From contig NZ_MTQP01000048.1 of assembly GCF_001984175.1 (NCBI RefSeq), positions 82,901-146,900 on the forward strand: DNA of 64,000 bases, read 5' to 3'. Each line of letters opens with the position of its first letter. Within the stretch, counting starts at the first letter, position 1. Positions 51,602 through 61,100 of the stretch are shown in pieces. Made by a program: the position numbers and the translations under genes. Source of the stretch: Saccharothrix sp. ALI-22-I (GTDB taxonomy: Bacteria > Actinomycetota > Actinomycetes > Mycobacteriales > Pseudonocardiaceae). A model generated the notes under the pieces. That model worked only from the letters and a program-made list of their open reading frames with translations. It did not search any database and was not told the DNA's origin.

Positions 51602-52921
51602 TCAGTCCCGGGTCCATGATTCCGGATCGGCGACGACCTGAAGACCTGTGTCCAGGTTCTTGATTTCGTGCGGCTTGCCCTCCTCGAACGGCGGGAACCA
51701 CACGAACGGAATGCCCTTGCGGGACGCATAGCGGATTTGCTTCGCGATCTTCTCGGTCTTGTGGTAGATCTCGGTGTTGAAACCACGCGCGCGCAGCGCG
51801 GCGGCCGTGCGCACGGCGCGCGGCCGGGCCTCCTCGTTGGGGACTACGACCAACACCTCGCTCGGCGTGCTGGCGCCGGTCCTCAGTAGACCGTCCGCGA
51901 CCATCTTGGCGAAGATGCGGGTCAGACCGATGGACATGCCGATGCCGGGCAGGCTCCGGCGGATGAACGACCCGGCCAGGTTCTCGTACCGGCCGCCCGA
52001 GCAGATGCTCCCGTACTCGGGCCACTCCACGAATTTGCCCTCGTACACGGTGCCGGTGTAGTAATCCAGACCCCGCACGATGGAGAAGTCGGCCACGATA
52101 CTGCCCGCGGGCAGGTCGGCCAGCTCGTTCAGCACGAACGCCAGCTCGGTCAGGCCTTCCTCCAGCAGCGCCGACTCGACGCCCAGCGCCCTCACCTGTG
52201 CGATGACGGACGAATCGGTGCCCCGCAGGCGCGCGAGCTCCAGGCACGACCCGATCTGCTCCGGGGCGAGGCCGACCCGATCGCGTAGCAGCGCGACGAC
52301 GCCGTCCGCGCCGATCTTGTCAAGCTTGTCGACGGCCCTGATCACGGCGAGCGGATCAGCGATGCCCAAGCCTTCGCAGAAACCCTGGAGCACCTTGCGG
52401 TTGTTGATGTTGATCGACCAGGCGGGCAGATCGAGGCCGGTGAGGACCTCGTGGATGATGCGCGGCAGCTCGGCGTCGAAGTGCAGTGGCACGTCGTCCA
52501 CGTTGATCACATCGATGTCGCACTGGGTGAACTCGCGGTACCGCCCGACCTGCGGCTTTTCCCCGCGCCACACCCGCTGCACCTGGTACCGCTTGAACGG
52601 GAAGACCAAGTCGTTGAAGTGCTGCGCGACGTAGCGCGCGAACGGCACGGTCAGGTCGAAGTGCAGGCCGAGGCGTGCCTCGGTGTCGTCTCCGGGCTCG
52701 GCCTGGAGCCGGCTGAGCTTGTACACCTCCTGTGAGGTCTCCCCCTTCGCCATGAGCACTTCGAGCTTTTCCACGGCGGGTGTTTCGATGGAGGAGAAAC
52801 CGTAGCGCTCGAACGCCGTGCGGATACGGTCGAGCCACTGGAGTTCTATCAACCGCACCTCCGGCAGCCACTCGGAAAAGCCGCTTACGGGGGTGGGGCG
52901 GACCAAATCCTGGTCACTCAT
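51602..52921 (-). CDS. hisS: histidyl-tRNA synthetase, second copy in the cluster
   Basis: The protein has 439 residues from ATG 52921. All HisRS hallmarks are present: LGLHFDLTVPFARYVAQHF, motif 2 with VWRGEKPQVGRYREFTQCDID, the His loops FSIVRGLDYYTGTVYE and CSGGRYENLAG, motif 3 GIGMSIGLTRIF, and an anticodon-binding domain (VLVVVPNEEARPRAVRTAAA). Unlike the paralogue at 41487 the RGLDYY loop is canonical, so it should charge tRNA-His. It closes the cluster and runs in the same direction as the zinc-ribbon gene, 69 bases ahead of it. A second, drug-insensitive HisRS for self-resistance is the likely role. Whether the chromosome has another hisS cannot be seen here. Confidence 0.85.
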   Translation of the reverse strand: MSDQDLVRPTPVSGFSEWLPEVRLIELQWLDRIRTAFERYGFSSIETPAVEKLEVLMAKGETSQEVYKLSRLQAEPGDDTEARLGLHFDLTVPFARYVAQHFNDLVFPFKRYQVQRVWRGEKPQVGRYREFTQCDIDVINVDDVPLHFDAELPRIIHEVLTGLDLPAWSININNRKVLQGFCEGLGIADPLAVIRAVDKLDKIGADGVVALLRDRVGLAPEQIGSCLELARLRGTDSSVIAQVRALGVESALLEEGLTELAFVLNELADLPAGSIVADFSIVRGLDYYTGTVYEGKFVEWPEYGSICSGGRYENLAGSFIRRSLPGIGMSIGLTRIFAKMVADGLLRTGASTPSEVLVVVPNEEARPRAVRTAAALRARGFNTEIYHKTEKIAKQIRYASRKGIPFVWFPPFEEGKPHEIKNLDTGLQVVADPESWTRD

Positions 52922-53059
52922 CGGTGGACTTCGCTCCTCGAACGGACGATGTGGTCAGGCTGTCGATGCTATACAGGTCGTGTTCGGCGTCCACACGGTC
53001 AGGTGCGGTGAGGTCCGGAATTTCCGCCGGCTCGCCGGTACTGGACTGGCTGTCGGGTG

Positions 53060-53165
53060 TCAGAAGTCGGCGCTGCAGCTCTGACCTGCGTTGAGCCGCC
53101 GCGGGTCGTGCTGGTTGATCAGGGCGCCGAGGATTGGCCGGCGACGTACCGACGTGTGACTCGAG
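53060..53165 (-). mobile_element. IS remnant: transposase tail, copy 3
   Basis: The minus strand reads HTSVRRRPILGALINQHDP, the degenerate tail of the same integrase-core transposase seen at 19554 and 26872. The adjoining IS end is gtcagaagtcggcg ... tctgacctgcg. Same orientation as the other two. It marks the right border of the biosynthetic cluster. Confidence 0.6.
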
Positions 53166-53306
53166 TATGGGATCGGACGGTCTGAACCGCTCCGGATTCA
53201 GTGGAGACTCTGGCGTGCCCGTCCCTACGGTCGCCGCCTTGAGCGGCTGCCCACGTCAGGGACAACGCTTGTGGACGCGGACCTCAACTTCGTTGCTCAG
53301 CGAGTG

Positions 53307-53600
53307 TTACTGGGGCAGCACGGTCGCCAGCGGCACCAGGGTGCGCGGCGTGCAGTCGAACTGGTCGCCTGTCGCGACCATGGCAGTGAACGCGAGGTAC
53401 CCCACTGCCTGCGGCTGGTAGCCGCCGATGTGGACGCCGACATCGGTGATGTTGTCGTGCTGCACCAGCAACCCGTTAGGGTTGTTGCTATTCAGCAGCC
53501 GGGTCGAGTCCTTCATGTATGCCAGCTCCGGTGGCAGTTTCACACGGATCCAGACGAAGTCCTGCGTGTGGGCGCTGACGTTTGTAAGTATCCGCGCTTG
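53307..53600 (-). pseudogene. 3' gene fragment, unrecognised
   Basis: The frame reads TQDFVWIRVKLPPELAYMKD, then NNPNGLLVQHDNITDVGVHI and ends TPRTLVPLATVLPQ. It is open toward a transposase remnant at 53629 and has no ribosome site, so the N-terminal part was probably cut off. A GTG at 53543 is the only internal start. No family recognised. Confidence 0.4.
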
Positions 53601-53628
53601 TGCTTGCCGAGAATGTCGTCCGTGCAGG

Positions 53629-54285
53629 TCAGGCGGCGTGGTGATACTCGTTGAGGATGCCGCCCAGCCGCTGCCGTCGGCGGATGTCGAGTCGGGTGAC
53701 GGATGCTTGATCGGTGGCCGGCTGTGGCAGCGGTTGTAGCGGTCGGGCGTTGGCGATGCCCTGGTGTGGTCTATGGGTGTTGTAGAACCGCTCGTACTCG
53801 CGCAGGGCGTGGAGCAGGTGCGGTTGGTTCCAGATCAGCGTTCGGTCGAGGAGTTCACGGCGGCAGCTGTGGATCCAGCGCTCCATGATCGCGTTCATCC
53901 GTGGGATGCGGACTCCGCTGAGGACGGCCTGGATGCCCGCGTCGGCGAGGACGGCGTCGAACAGGGCCGGGAACTTTCCGTCCCGGTCACGGATCGGGAA
54001 CCGTGCGGGGCTGCCCGTGTCTTCGAGGTCCATGACGAGGTTCCTGGCGGCTTGGGTGATCCAGGAGGCGGTCGGGTGTGCGGTGGCGCCCAGGACCCTG
54101 ACCCGCCGGCTGGCGTGCTCGATCACCACGAGTACGTGCGGGCGGATGCCGGTCAGGTTGTCGGCCACCAGCGGTGCGAACGCCTTCAACCGCAGGAAGC
54201 CGGGGCGTTCGGTCAACGACCACCGGTCCGCGCGCGGCTGGTAGTGCCACTCCCGCTGCGGCTTGAGGCGGGTGTCGGTGAACAA
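53629..54285 (-). pseudogene. partial rve/DDE transposase
   Basis: The frame contains VLVVIEHASRRVRVLGATAH, ITQAARNLVMDLE, IRDRDGKFPALFDAVL, RIPRMNAIMERWIHSCRREL, YNTHRPHQGI and ends LGGILNEYHHAA. These are the integrase-core strands with the second Asp and the catalytic Glu. The N-terminal helix-turn-helix and first part of the core are missing or replaced; upstream sequence in the same frame is not transposase-like. Related to, but distinct from, the copies at 24200 and 19554. Confidence 0.65.
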
Positions 54286-54570
54286 GTCGCCGGTCACCAC
54301 GGGGGAGTGCGTCGACCGGCAGACCGGGCGTGCCGCCGGCGGGCACACGGCCCGTCCACACCATGTTGCCGATGCCGTCCGCGCCTACCCGCAGGTCGCC
54401 GTGGTGGTGTCACCGGACTTGCAAACCCAGGAGCCCACAGGGGAGTTCGTCCAACCGCGGCCTTCGCGCTGCCCAACTGCTCCAGACAGGTAGCCGATCT
54501 GGCCCTTCAGCGCAGTGGGCGACTGGCGGACGAAGCACTCCCGGTCCGCCCACTCGATCACCCCCATCGG
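54286..54570. other. 285 bases without a recognisable gene
   Basis: Short frames on both strands lack domains and ribosome sites. The region joins the transposase remnant to the end of the LacI-type gene and is probably scar sequence. Confidence 0.4.
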
Positions 54571-55704
54571 TTACGCCCCTTCGTCCGGGACAGTGTCGCC
54601 CTTGATGTGGCAGGCCGGGTGCAGCCCTGCTGCATCAGGTCGAGCGCCCACAGCGTCGACTGGACTGCTCTCCCGCACCGGGCGTCGTGTGGACCGGCGA
54701 GGGGTCAGGATCGGCTGCACGAGTCGACGTCGGTCCACACCGGTGCGGGCGTTGATGAGAGCGATCAGCAGGTCGACCGCTTCGTCGCCCACCCGGTCCG
54801 GGCGGAGGCTGAGCGTGGTGACGGGCGGGGTCGTCGTCGCGTAATCCGGATCCTCACTGAGGCACGCCACCAGCAGGTCCTGCGGCACCCGAAGCTCGTG
54901 GTGCCGGGCGGCGGCGAGGATGTTGTGACCGGAGTCGGAGTAGATGCCGATGACGGCGTCCGGTCGCGGATCGCGGTCGAGCAGCCGGCCGACCGCGTTC
55001 CGTTCAGCCGTGAAGTAGTCGGGCAGTGAGGCGTACTCCTCGACGAGGGCGGGCAGGTCGCGTTCGGCGCACCAGGACGCGTAGGCGCGTCCGATCAGGT
55101 GCGGGTACTCGTCGTCGTGCAGTGGCAGGGTGAGCCCGATCCGCCGGGCGCCGGCCTCGGTGAGGTGGTCGAGCAGGAGGCGCAGGCCCGCGTCGTAGTC
55201 GGTGTGGACCCACGCGTCGCACCGGTGCGGCTGGGGCGGTCGGCCGTCGCAGACCATGGGGATGCCACGCTCCCGTAGGAGGGAACGCACCGGGTCGTCG
55301 GCGCGCGGACCGACGTGGATGACGCCGTCCATCGGCGTGTTGAGCCACATCCACGGTGACAACGAACTCGGCATCACCATGAGCAGGTAGCCGCGTTCAT
55401 GCGCTGCGGCGATGGCGCTCAGCGCCAGTTGTGCGTAGTACGGGATCTCGGTGTACGGGACGGGAAGGTCGCCGTATGTCGTCATGGTCAGGCCGAGCAC
55501 TCCGGTGCCGCCGCGGGCCAGGGCACGGGCCGTGCCGGCCGGGGCGTAACCGAGTTCGCGTGCCGCGGCGAGCACGCGCTGCCTGGTCGTCTCGGACAGC
55601 CGTCCGGTGCCGTTGAGCGCGTTCGACACCGTGGCCGTGGACACCCCGGCCCGTGCGGCCACGGCACCGAGCGTGGGGCGTTGCCAGACACGCGAGCTTC
55701 TCAT
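54571..55704 (-). CDS. LacI-family transcriptional regulator
   Basis: The protein has 377 residues from ATG 55704. Residues 10-60 are the LacI head (TLGAVAARAGVSTATVSNAL, then TTRQRVLAAARELGYAPAG). The effector domain follows with DGVIHVGPRADDPVRSLL, RRIGLTLPLHDDEYP, PDAVIGIYSDSGHN and a typical TTLSLRPDRVGDEAVDLLI end. A 40-residue polar tail after RRLVQPILTPR is longer than usual. It probably represses its own gene through the palindrome upstream. Its sugar ligand is unknown; no transporter lies next to it. Confidence 0.85.
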   Translation of the reverse strand: MRSSRVWQRPTLGAVAARAGVSTATVSNALNGTGRLSETTRQRVLAAARELGYAPAGTARALARGGTGVLGLTMTTYGDLPVPYTEIPYYAQLALSAIAAAHERGYLLMVMPSSLSPWMWLNTPMDGVIHVGPRADDPVRSLLRERGIPMVCDGRPPQPHRCDAWVHTDYDAGLRLLLDHLTEAGARRIGLTLPLHDDEYPHLIGRAYASWCAERDLPALVEEYASLPDYFTAERNAVGRLLDRDPRPDAVIGIYSDSGHNILAAARHHELRVPQDLLVACLSEDPDYATTTPPVTTLSLRPDRVGDEAVDLLIALINARTGVDRRRLVQPILTPRRSTRRPVRESSPVDAVGARPDAAGLHPACHIKGDTVPDEGA

Positions 55705-56183
55705 GTGTTCCCCAACAGCCTGTGACGGCTTGTGGTTAAGACGTTAATCACTCAACCTACCGGCGACAGCGGCCGGAACCGCCGCCGGGTCTGGAGTGAT
55801 CACATGTCAGATGCCCTTGGCGGCACTGCTAAAGGCCCGCGGGCGGCTCGTTGCACCGGCGGGCGTTCCTGGCCGCGGCGGATGTCAAATTCCGCATCTG
55901 GGCTCGGCCGGGCCGTGTCACGTTAAGACGCTCGGGGCCTCGCGGCCGCTGGGAGGAGTGTGTCAAATGGACAAGAGGGAAGCGGTGGAGACGAGGATTT
56001 CCCAGGTGCGGCAACGCACCGTAGCTCCGGTCGTTGCGGCGCGGCGGGCGCTGTGGACGTTTGTCATCATAGCCGAAGCGGCCGGTCACGGTGAGGATCA
56101 CTCAGAACAGCGATGTGAAAACAAATGGTGCCGTCGGCCGAGGAAGGCCGACGGCCCTTTCTGACCGTACACAGGAGACTCGA
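55705..56183. promoter_or_regulatory. intergenic region with putative LacI operators
   Basis: No gene is seen in these 480 bases. A near-palindrome gtggttaagacgttaatcac (55732-55751) lies 28 bases before the LacI start, and its core gttaagacg recurs at 55922-55930. Both could bind the regulator. Confidence 0.5.
56130..56158 (+). terminator. hairpin before the SnoaL-like lipoprotein gene
   Basis: GCCGTCGGCC (56130-56139) pairs with GGCCGACGGC (56146-56155), followed by CCTTT. It lies 17 bases before the ribosome site of the next gene, so it could terminate or attenuate upstream transcription. Confidence 0.6.
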
Positions 56184-57090
56184 GTGGGATACCGGAAGAC
56201 CCTGCCCTGGCTCGCTGCCGTGGCCTTCTTCACGACCGCGTGCAGCGGCGCGTCCGGCACCGGCCCGGCCACCGCGGCCGGCTTGTCGTCAGCGTCCGAG
56301 GAGCAGAACAAGGCGCTCGTCCTGCGCCTGTACTCGGAGGCGTTCAACCAGGACAAGACCGACGTGGTGAGGGAGCTCGTCGGAGCGGACTACGTGCAGC
56401 ACGACAAGTCGGTGCCCGGCGGAGCCGACGGGCAGGTCAAGCAGTTCCAGGACCTCAAGGCGAAGATTCCCGGCGCGGTGGCGACCGTCAAGCGCACGGC
56501 CGCCGACCGCGACCTGGTGGCCGTGCACTGGCACGCGTCGGCCACCCCGGCGAACGAGGCGACCGGCGAAGCCAAGGTCGACCTGTACCGGGTCGGCAAC
56601 GGCAAGCTGGTCGAGCACTGGAGCATCACGCAGACCGTGCCGGCGACGACGGTCAGCGGCAACTCCCTGTTCAGCGACCAGTACCAGTACCCGAACGGGG
56701 CGCCGACCCTGTCCGAGGAGCAGGAGGAGACGAACCGCGAGTTCGCGGTCACCGCGTACCGCAAGCTCTCCGACGGTGACGCGGCCGTGGTCGACACGAG
56801 CTGGGATACCAGCACAACCCGGCGATCGCGAACGGAACAGGTCCGCTGAAGCAGCTGATGCAGCAGGGCAACACCTCGCCCAGCGCCACCCCCAGCGCAA
56901 GCACCGGGAGCGGCGGGACCCAGTTCGGCCACACCCTCGCCGACGGTGACCTGGTGTGGGTCTTCAGCTCCGACTACGTGGTCATCCAATACCCGTGCGA
57001 CGTCTACGCGGACCAGCGCTGGCAAATGCCGGGCAACGGCAAGGGCATCGCCCAGCTCCGCAACTTCCACTCCCAGAAGTGCGTGGCCAC
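56184..57090 (+). pseudogene. SnoaL-like lipoprotein, tandem domains, frameshifted and truncated
   Basis: The start GTG 56184 follows ACAGGAG. A lipoprotein signal (LPWLAAVAFFTTACSG, lipobox TTAC) leads to a SnoaL-like domain: NKALVLRLYSEAFNQDKTDV, LVGADYVQHDKSVPGG and GKLVEHWSITQTVPA. A second SnoaL-like domain begins EETNREFAVTAYRKLSDGD; near 56804 the frame must shift to continue YQHNPAIANGTGPLKQLM and ADGDLVWVFSSDYVVIQYP. Homology ends near 57090 where an IS630 remnant begins. Extracytoplasmic ligand-binding or isomerase-like fold; not functional in the second half. Confidence 0.65.
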
Positions 57091-57097
57091 GCGTTGG

Positions 57098-57236
57098 ACC
57101 GCCCGTCGGCGGCTGCCAGCACGATCCGGGCCCGCAGTACCTGCTGATGCTCAGCCCGGCCGCGCCGTGCCAGAGCCTCCAATGTCTGCCGATCCGCCTC
57201 GTCCAGCGTGATCGCATACGGGCTCCGCACGGCCAC
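57098..57236 (-). pseudogene. N-terminal fragment of an IS630-type transposase
   Basis: From GTG 57236 the minus strand reads AVRSPYAITLDEADRQTLEA, then HQQVLRARIVLAAADGRSNA. This is the start of the helix-turn-helix region of IS630 transposases. It stops where the SnoaL remnant begins. Confidence 0.6.
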
Positions 57237-57299
57237 CCAATCCACCCCACTCCAAGATCGACTATGGGAGTGGGACGGTATCGGGCAGTATCGTGACCC

Positions 57300-57644
57300 A
57301 TGGCCTTCCCGCTCGAGTCGACCAAGGTCTCGCTGCGCCAACGCCTGCGTGCACGCGCCGGGGAACGCTGGCCCCAACTGGCCACCGTGCGGGTGCGCCA
57401 CCACGGCGCGTTCGCCTACCTCACCGGCGAACTCGCCGACGGCACCACCCTGCCGCTGCTGCGGTTGCGCTACAACGGATCCGCCACCACCTGGGGCTTC
57501 GCCATCTACCGCGCCAGCCGCGACGGCTACGAGGACTCCATCCTGCCCAGCGGCTACCCCTTCGGCACACCACAGGAAGCACTCGACTGCGCCTGCGGGC
57601 TCTACCTCAACGACGCCACCGCCTGGCAACCCCTGACGAACTAA
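57300..57644 (+). CDS. small hypothetical protein
   Basis: The protein has 114 residues from ATG 57300. It contains WPQLATVRVRHHGAFAYLTG and LPLLRLRYNGSATTWGFAIY, a compact beta-rich fold, and ends CACGLYLNDATAWQPLTN. Small genes of this kind are often found next to IS630-type elements in actinomycetes; their role is not known. No signal or membrane segment. Confidence 0.6.
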   Translation: MAFPLESTKVSLRQRLRARAGERWPQLATVRVRHHGAFAYLTGELADGTTLPLLRLRYNGSATTWGFAIYRASRDGYEDSILPSGYPFGTPQEALDCACGLYLNDATAWQPLTN

Positions 57645-57813
57645 CGGTCGCGACCCGCCACAGAGTTATGGCACCCACCCTGTTGACCGGACGCTGGCGC
57701 GCCCTGCGGCACTTCACCGCAAGCCCTCGCAAAATCGGCGACATCATCAAAGCCGCTCTCGTGCTCACCCATTTCGAGTACGGACGGCTGACTTGAAACT
57801 CGCTGAGATCACG

Positions 57814-58188
57814 TCAATGTGTCGCCAAAGATTGGTACTCCCGGTACATGGCGGCCAGCTTGTGCGGATCACGCGCATCGGTGAGGAATTCGTCGACCAG
57901 TGCGAATAGAGTGTCGACGGCCCGCTTGTGCTGCTCGACGCTTACCGGGTCGGCCGTTTGTCCCGATTTTTCCACCTCGAAGGCCAAGCGTAGGCAGAGG
58001 GCCGACCAATCGAGACTGGAGTTGTACCCAAGGCGGACCAGAAGCCATTCGCGGAACCCGCGGAGCAGTGCGAAGTCATTACCGAAGTCACAGCCACGGA
58101 GAAAGTGGACCGCAGCCGAATAAGATCCATCCAGGCCGTACATGCCCGGCCTGGCGTGAACTCCTCTGAGCAACTCCTGGAGGTGCAA
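57814..58188 (-). CDS. probable immunity protein for the RHS toxin
   Basis: The protein has 124 residues and starts eight bases after the stop of the RHS gene, in the same direction. It is helical, soluble and without signal (MHLQELLRGVHARPGMYG, then LLVRLGYNSSLDWSALCLRL). Polymorphic toxin genes are nearly always followed directly by a small immunity gene that binds and blocks the toxin tip. The family is not recognised; position and size are the evidence. Confidence 0.65.
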   Translation of the reverse strand: MHLQELLRGVHARPGMYGLDGSYSAAVHFLRGCDFGNDFALLRGFREWLLVRLGYNSSLDWSALCLRLAFEVEKSGQTADPVSVEQHKRAVDTLFALVDEFLTDARDPHKLAAMYREYQSLATH

Positions 58189-58196
58189 GCAAACTC

Positions 58197-61100
58197 CTAG
58201 AATCCAAAATCAATCACATCCGAGTATTCAAACTGCGCCTTGTACTCGTCAATGGGAAGCCCATTTCGTGGCGTGAAGGCATCATACACCCTGCCCTCGT
58301 GCACCACCGCGTAGTGGTGATCCCATCGATTGTACTGGCCTTGGTAGGGCCCCAGCAGCGGATACGGTGCCTGAGGAGTGATGTGGTGAATTTCCCCGCC
58401 GCCAAGGCTTCGTTGAATCTGGTCTGCTACTTCCCGGCAGTCACCGGGCCCGTCGGAGATCTGGTCCTGACTGCGCGGCAATCCGGGAACGTCATGCTGC
58501 GGGCAGGTCGAGGACAACCCGTACGGATCGATCCAATGAACGGGGTTCGGGACGTACGCGTGGTGATTCGGCGAAGGGCTCAGGCCGAGCGGGTCAGGCG
58601 ACTGGTAGCGCGCCGTGCCAGGGTCGTAATACCGGAACAGGTTGTAGCTCAACCCCGTCTCGGGGTCGTGATATTGCCCAGGGAACCGCAGCGGCGTGCC
58701 GGTATGGCCGGTAACGCGTTGCAGTGCCTCTCCCCACACCGTCGTCTGCGCACGCCAAGGTATATTCCCATCGGCGTCGACGAGTTCGCTGGGCGCGCCG
58801 ACGACGTCGGTGATGATGGAGTAGAACTGCTGGTCGATCCAGGTCTCCGGTGCATCACGAAAGGCATGTCGCTCGACTTGGACAAGGGCACGGAGTGTCC
58901 CGGGCTTCCAGTCCCAACTAATGCTTCGATAATCGTTGTGGATCTGTTCGGCAATCGTAGTCCCGTCCCACACGAAGTCGATCCGCTCGACCACCTCGTC
59001 ACCGGACGGGGCGAGGCGCTGTTTGGTCATGCGCCGCCCTAGCGCGTCATAGAGGTAACGCCATCGCGTGGCGTCCGGTGTTACCACGCCGATCAATTGG
59101 TCCTCGGCGTCCCATGTGTAGTGCCACGCGTCCGGCTTCGAAGAAGGTCGCTTCCGCTGGCGCGACACGACTCTGCCCTGCCCGTCGTGCTGGTATCGCG
59201 TGTTTCCCGCAGTCTGGACCAGCGTTCCACGATATTGCCGAGCGCCGCGATCGTCGGGATCCCCGGCGGGTCCGTCGGCAAAGATGACGTTGTTCGAGGC
59301 ATCGTACCGGTACTGCTCGTTCCAGCCATTGCCGCGTACCGTCGTGATCTGGCCGGTGGCGTTGAGGTCGAAGTGCCGAGTTCCCATCGAGTCCTCGACG
59401 GAAGTCACATACCCGTCGCGGCGGTAGTGGTACCGGCGATGCGAAACCACACGTGCCTGGTGCGATTCCGACTGGTGTGGCATCCGGACGAGCTGGGACA
59501 CGGTCTGACTGGACAGCCGATAGCCGACTTCCCATGACTGGGCGAACACGACGTTCCTGCCGAACCGTCGCTCGATTTCGTGCCCTGCGGCGTCATAGTC
59601 GAAACTCAGCGTGTGATCGGCCGTGGTCAACCGTTTGGGCAGGCCCCGGCGATCGTATTCCCAAGAGCTTTCCAGGCCGGTTCCGGTTGTTCGGCGCACC
59701 CTGTTGCCGAGCGCGTCGTAACTTGACGTGACCGCACGGCCGTTGACCCGATCCTCCACTACCCGGCCGAGCGGATCACGCCGGAACGTCACCTCGGCGT
59801 GCGCATTGACAGCTCGGACGATTCTTCCTGCGGGATCGTATTCGAACGTCGACACGCTGCCGTCACTCGTGCGTTTCTCAACGAGGTTCCCCAACACGTC
59901 GAACCGACTGGTGACCGTCTGACCTATGCCGTTCGTCCGACTGATCGGCTGACCGGCCTCGTCGTACGCGTACCGAACCTCGCGCCCGTTGAAATCCACT
60001 TCCCGAATGAGGTTCCCAAGCGGGTCGCGCTCGTATCGCCATACCTTCCCATCCGGGTTGACAACTTCCGAAAGACGCATTTCCGTGTCGTACCTGAACT
60101 CGATACGCGCTCCAAGCGGATTTGTCTGGGCCAGTGGCAGGCTGAAATGAGTGGTCTCGGTTCTGGTCACCTGGCCGACTGCGTCGACGTGCTCGACGTG
60201 GTTGCCTTCGGCGTCGTAGCTCCAACTCTCCTTCGCACCGCCCGGAAGGGTCCGCCACAACAGCTTCCCTTCTACGGTCCAGCCGAACCTGACAACCTGC
60301 CCAAGCGGGTCCGTGATCGCGGCGACACGGCCGAACTGGTCGTAGTCGTAACGGGTGACCGCTTCCATCGAATCGATCACCTCGACCGGGAGACCCGCCG
60401 CGTTGCAGCGGATCAGTCGAGTGTTCCCGAGCGCATCGACTACCTTGCTCGGCGAACCCGTCGCATTGTATTCGGCCCGCGTGGTCGCTCCGGACGGGTC
60501 CGTCACGGCCACCAGATTTCCGCGTTCGTCGTACTCGTGCCGCCACACCGCTCCATCAGGATCGACCACGACCCTCGGCAGACCGAGGGAGTTGTATTCC
60601 GCGCTGGACCGACTGCCATCCGGCCTGACCACCCCAGTCTGGTTGCCCAGATCGTCGTAGGAGTAGCGCGTGGCGCGCCCCAGCGGGTCAGTCCTGACGA
60701 GAAGCCGGTCGTACGGGTCCCATTCCTGGAGGGTCTCACGGCCAAGTGGATCAATTTGGCGCACCACCTGGTGTGCCTCATTCAGATAGTATTTGGTGAC
60801 ATTCCCCAGAGAGTTTGTGTACGTGGTGACCCGTTGGCGGATGTCGTAGTCCCACGTTCCGGTAAGAGCTCCACCCGAACCTTGAGAGGACACCACGCGG
60901 CCGTCAACGTCGTAGTCATACTGATACCATTCGCCACTGCGGTCGACCCAACGAACGACGCGACCGGCGTGATCGTATTCGAATTCAAACGACCGGTCGG
61001 ACGAATTGGTTACCGCGACGAGTTGTCGCCGGTCATTGTACCGGTACCCCACCAGCGGGATGTCGCCTTTGACGGCCCGCAGGACCAGTTTCGTGATCAG

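Noticed and set aside
49745..51619. 624-codon open frame on the + strand
   Set aside because: Antisense to the zinc-ribbon protein gene; His/Arg-rich and without domains.
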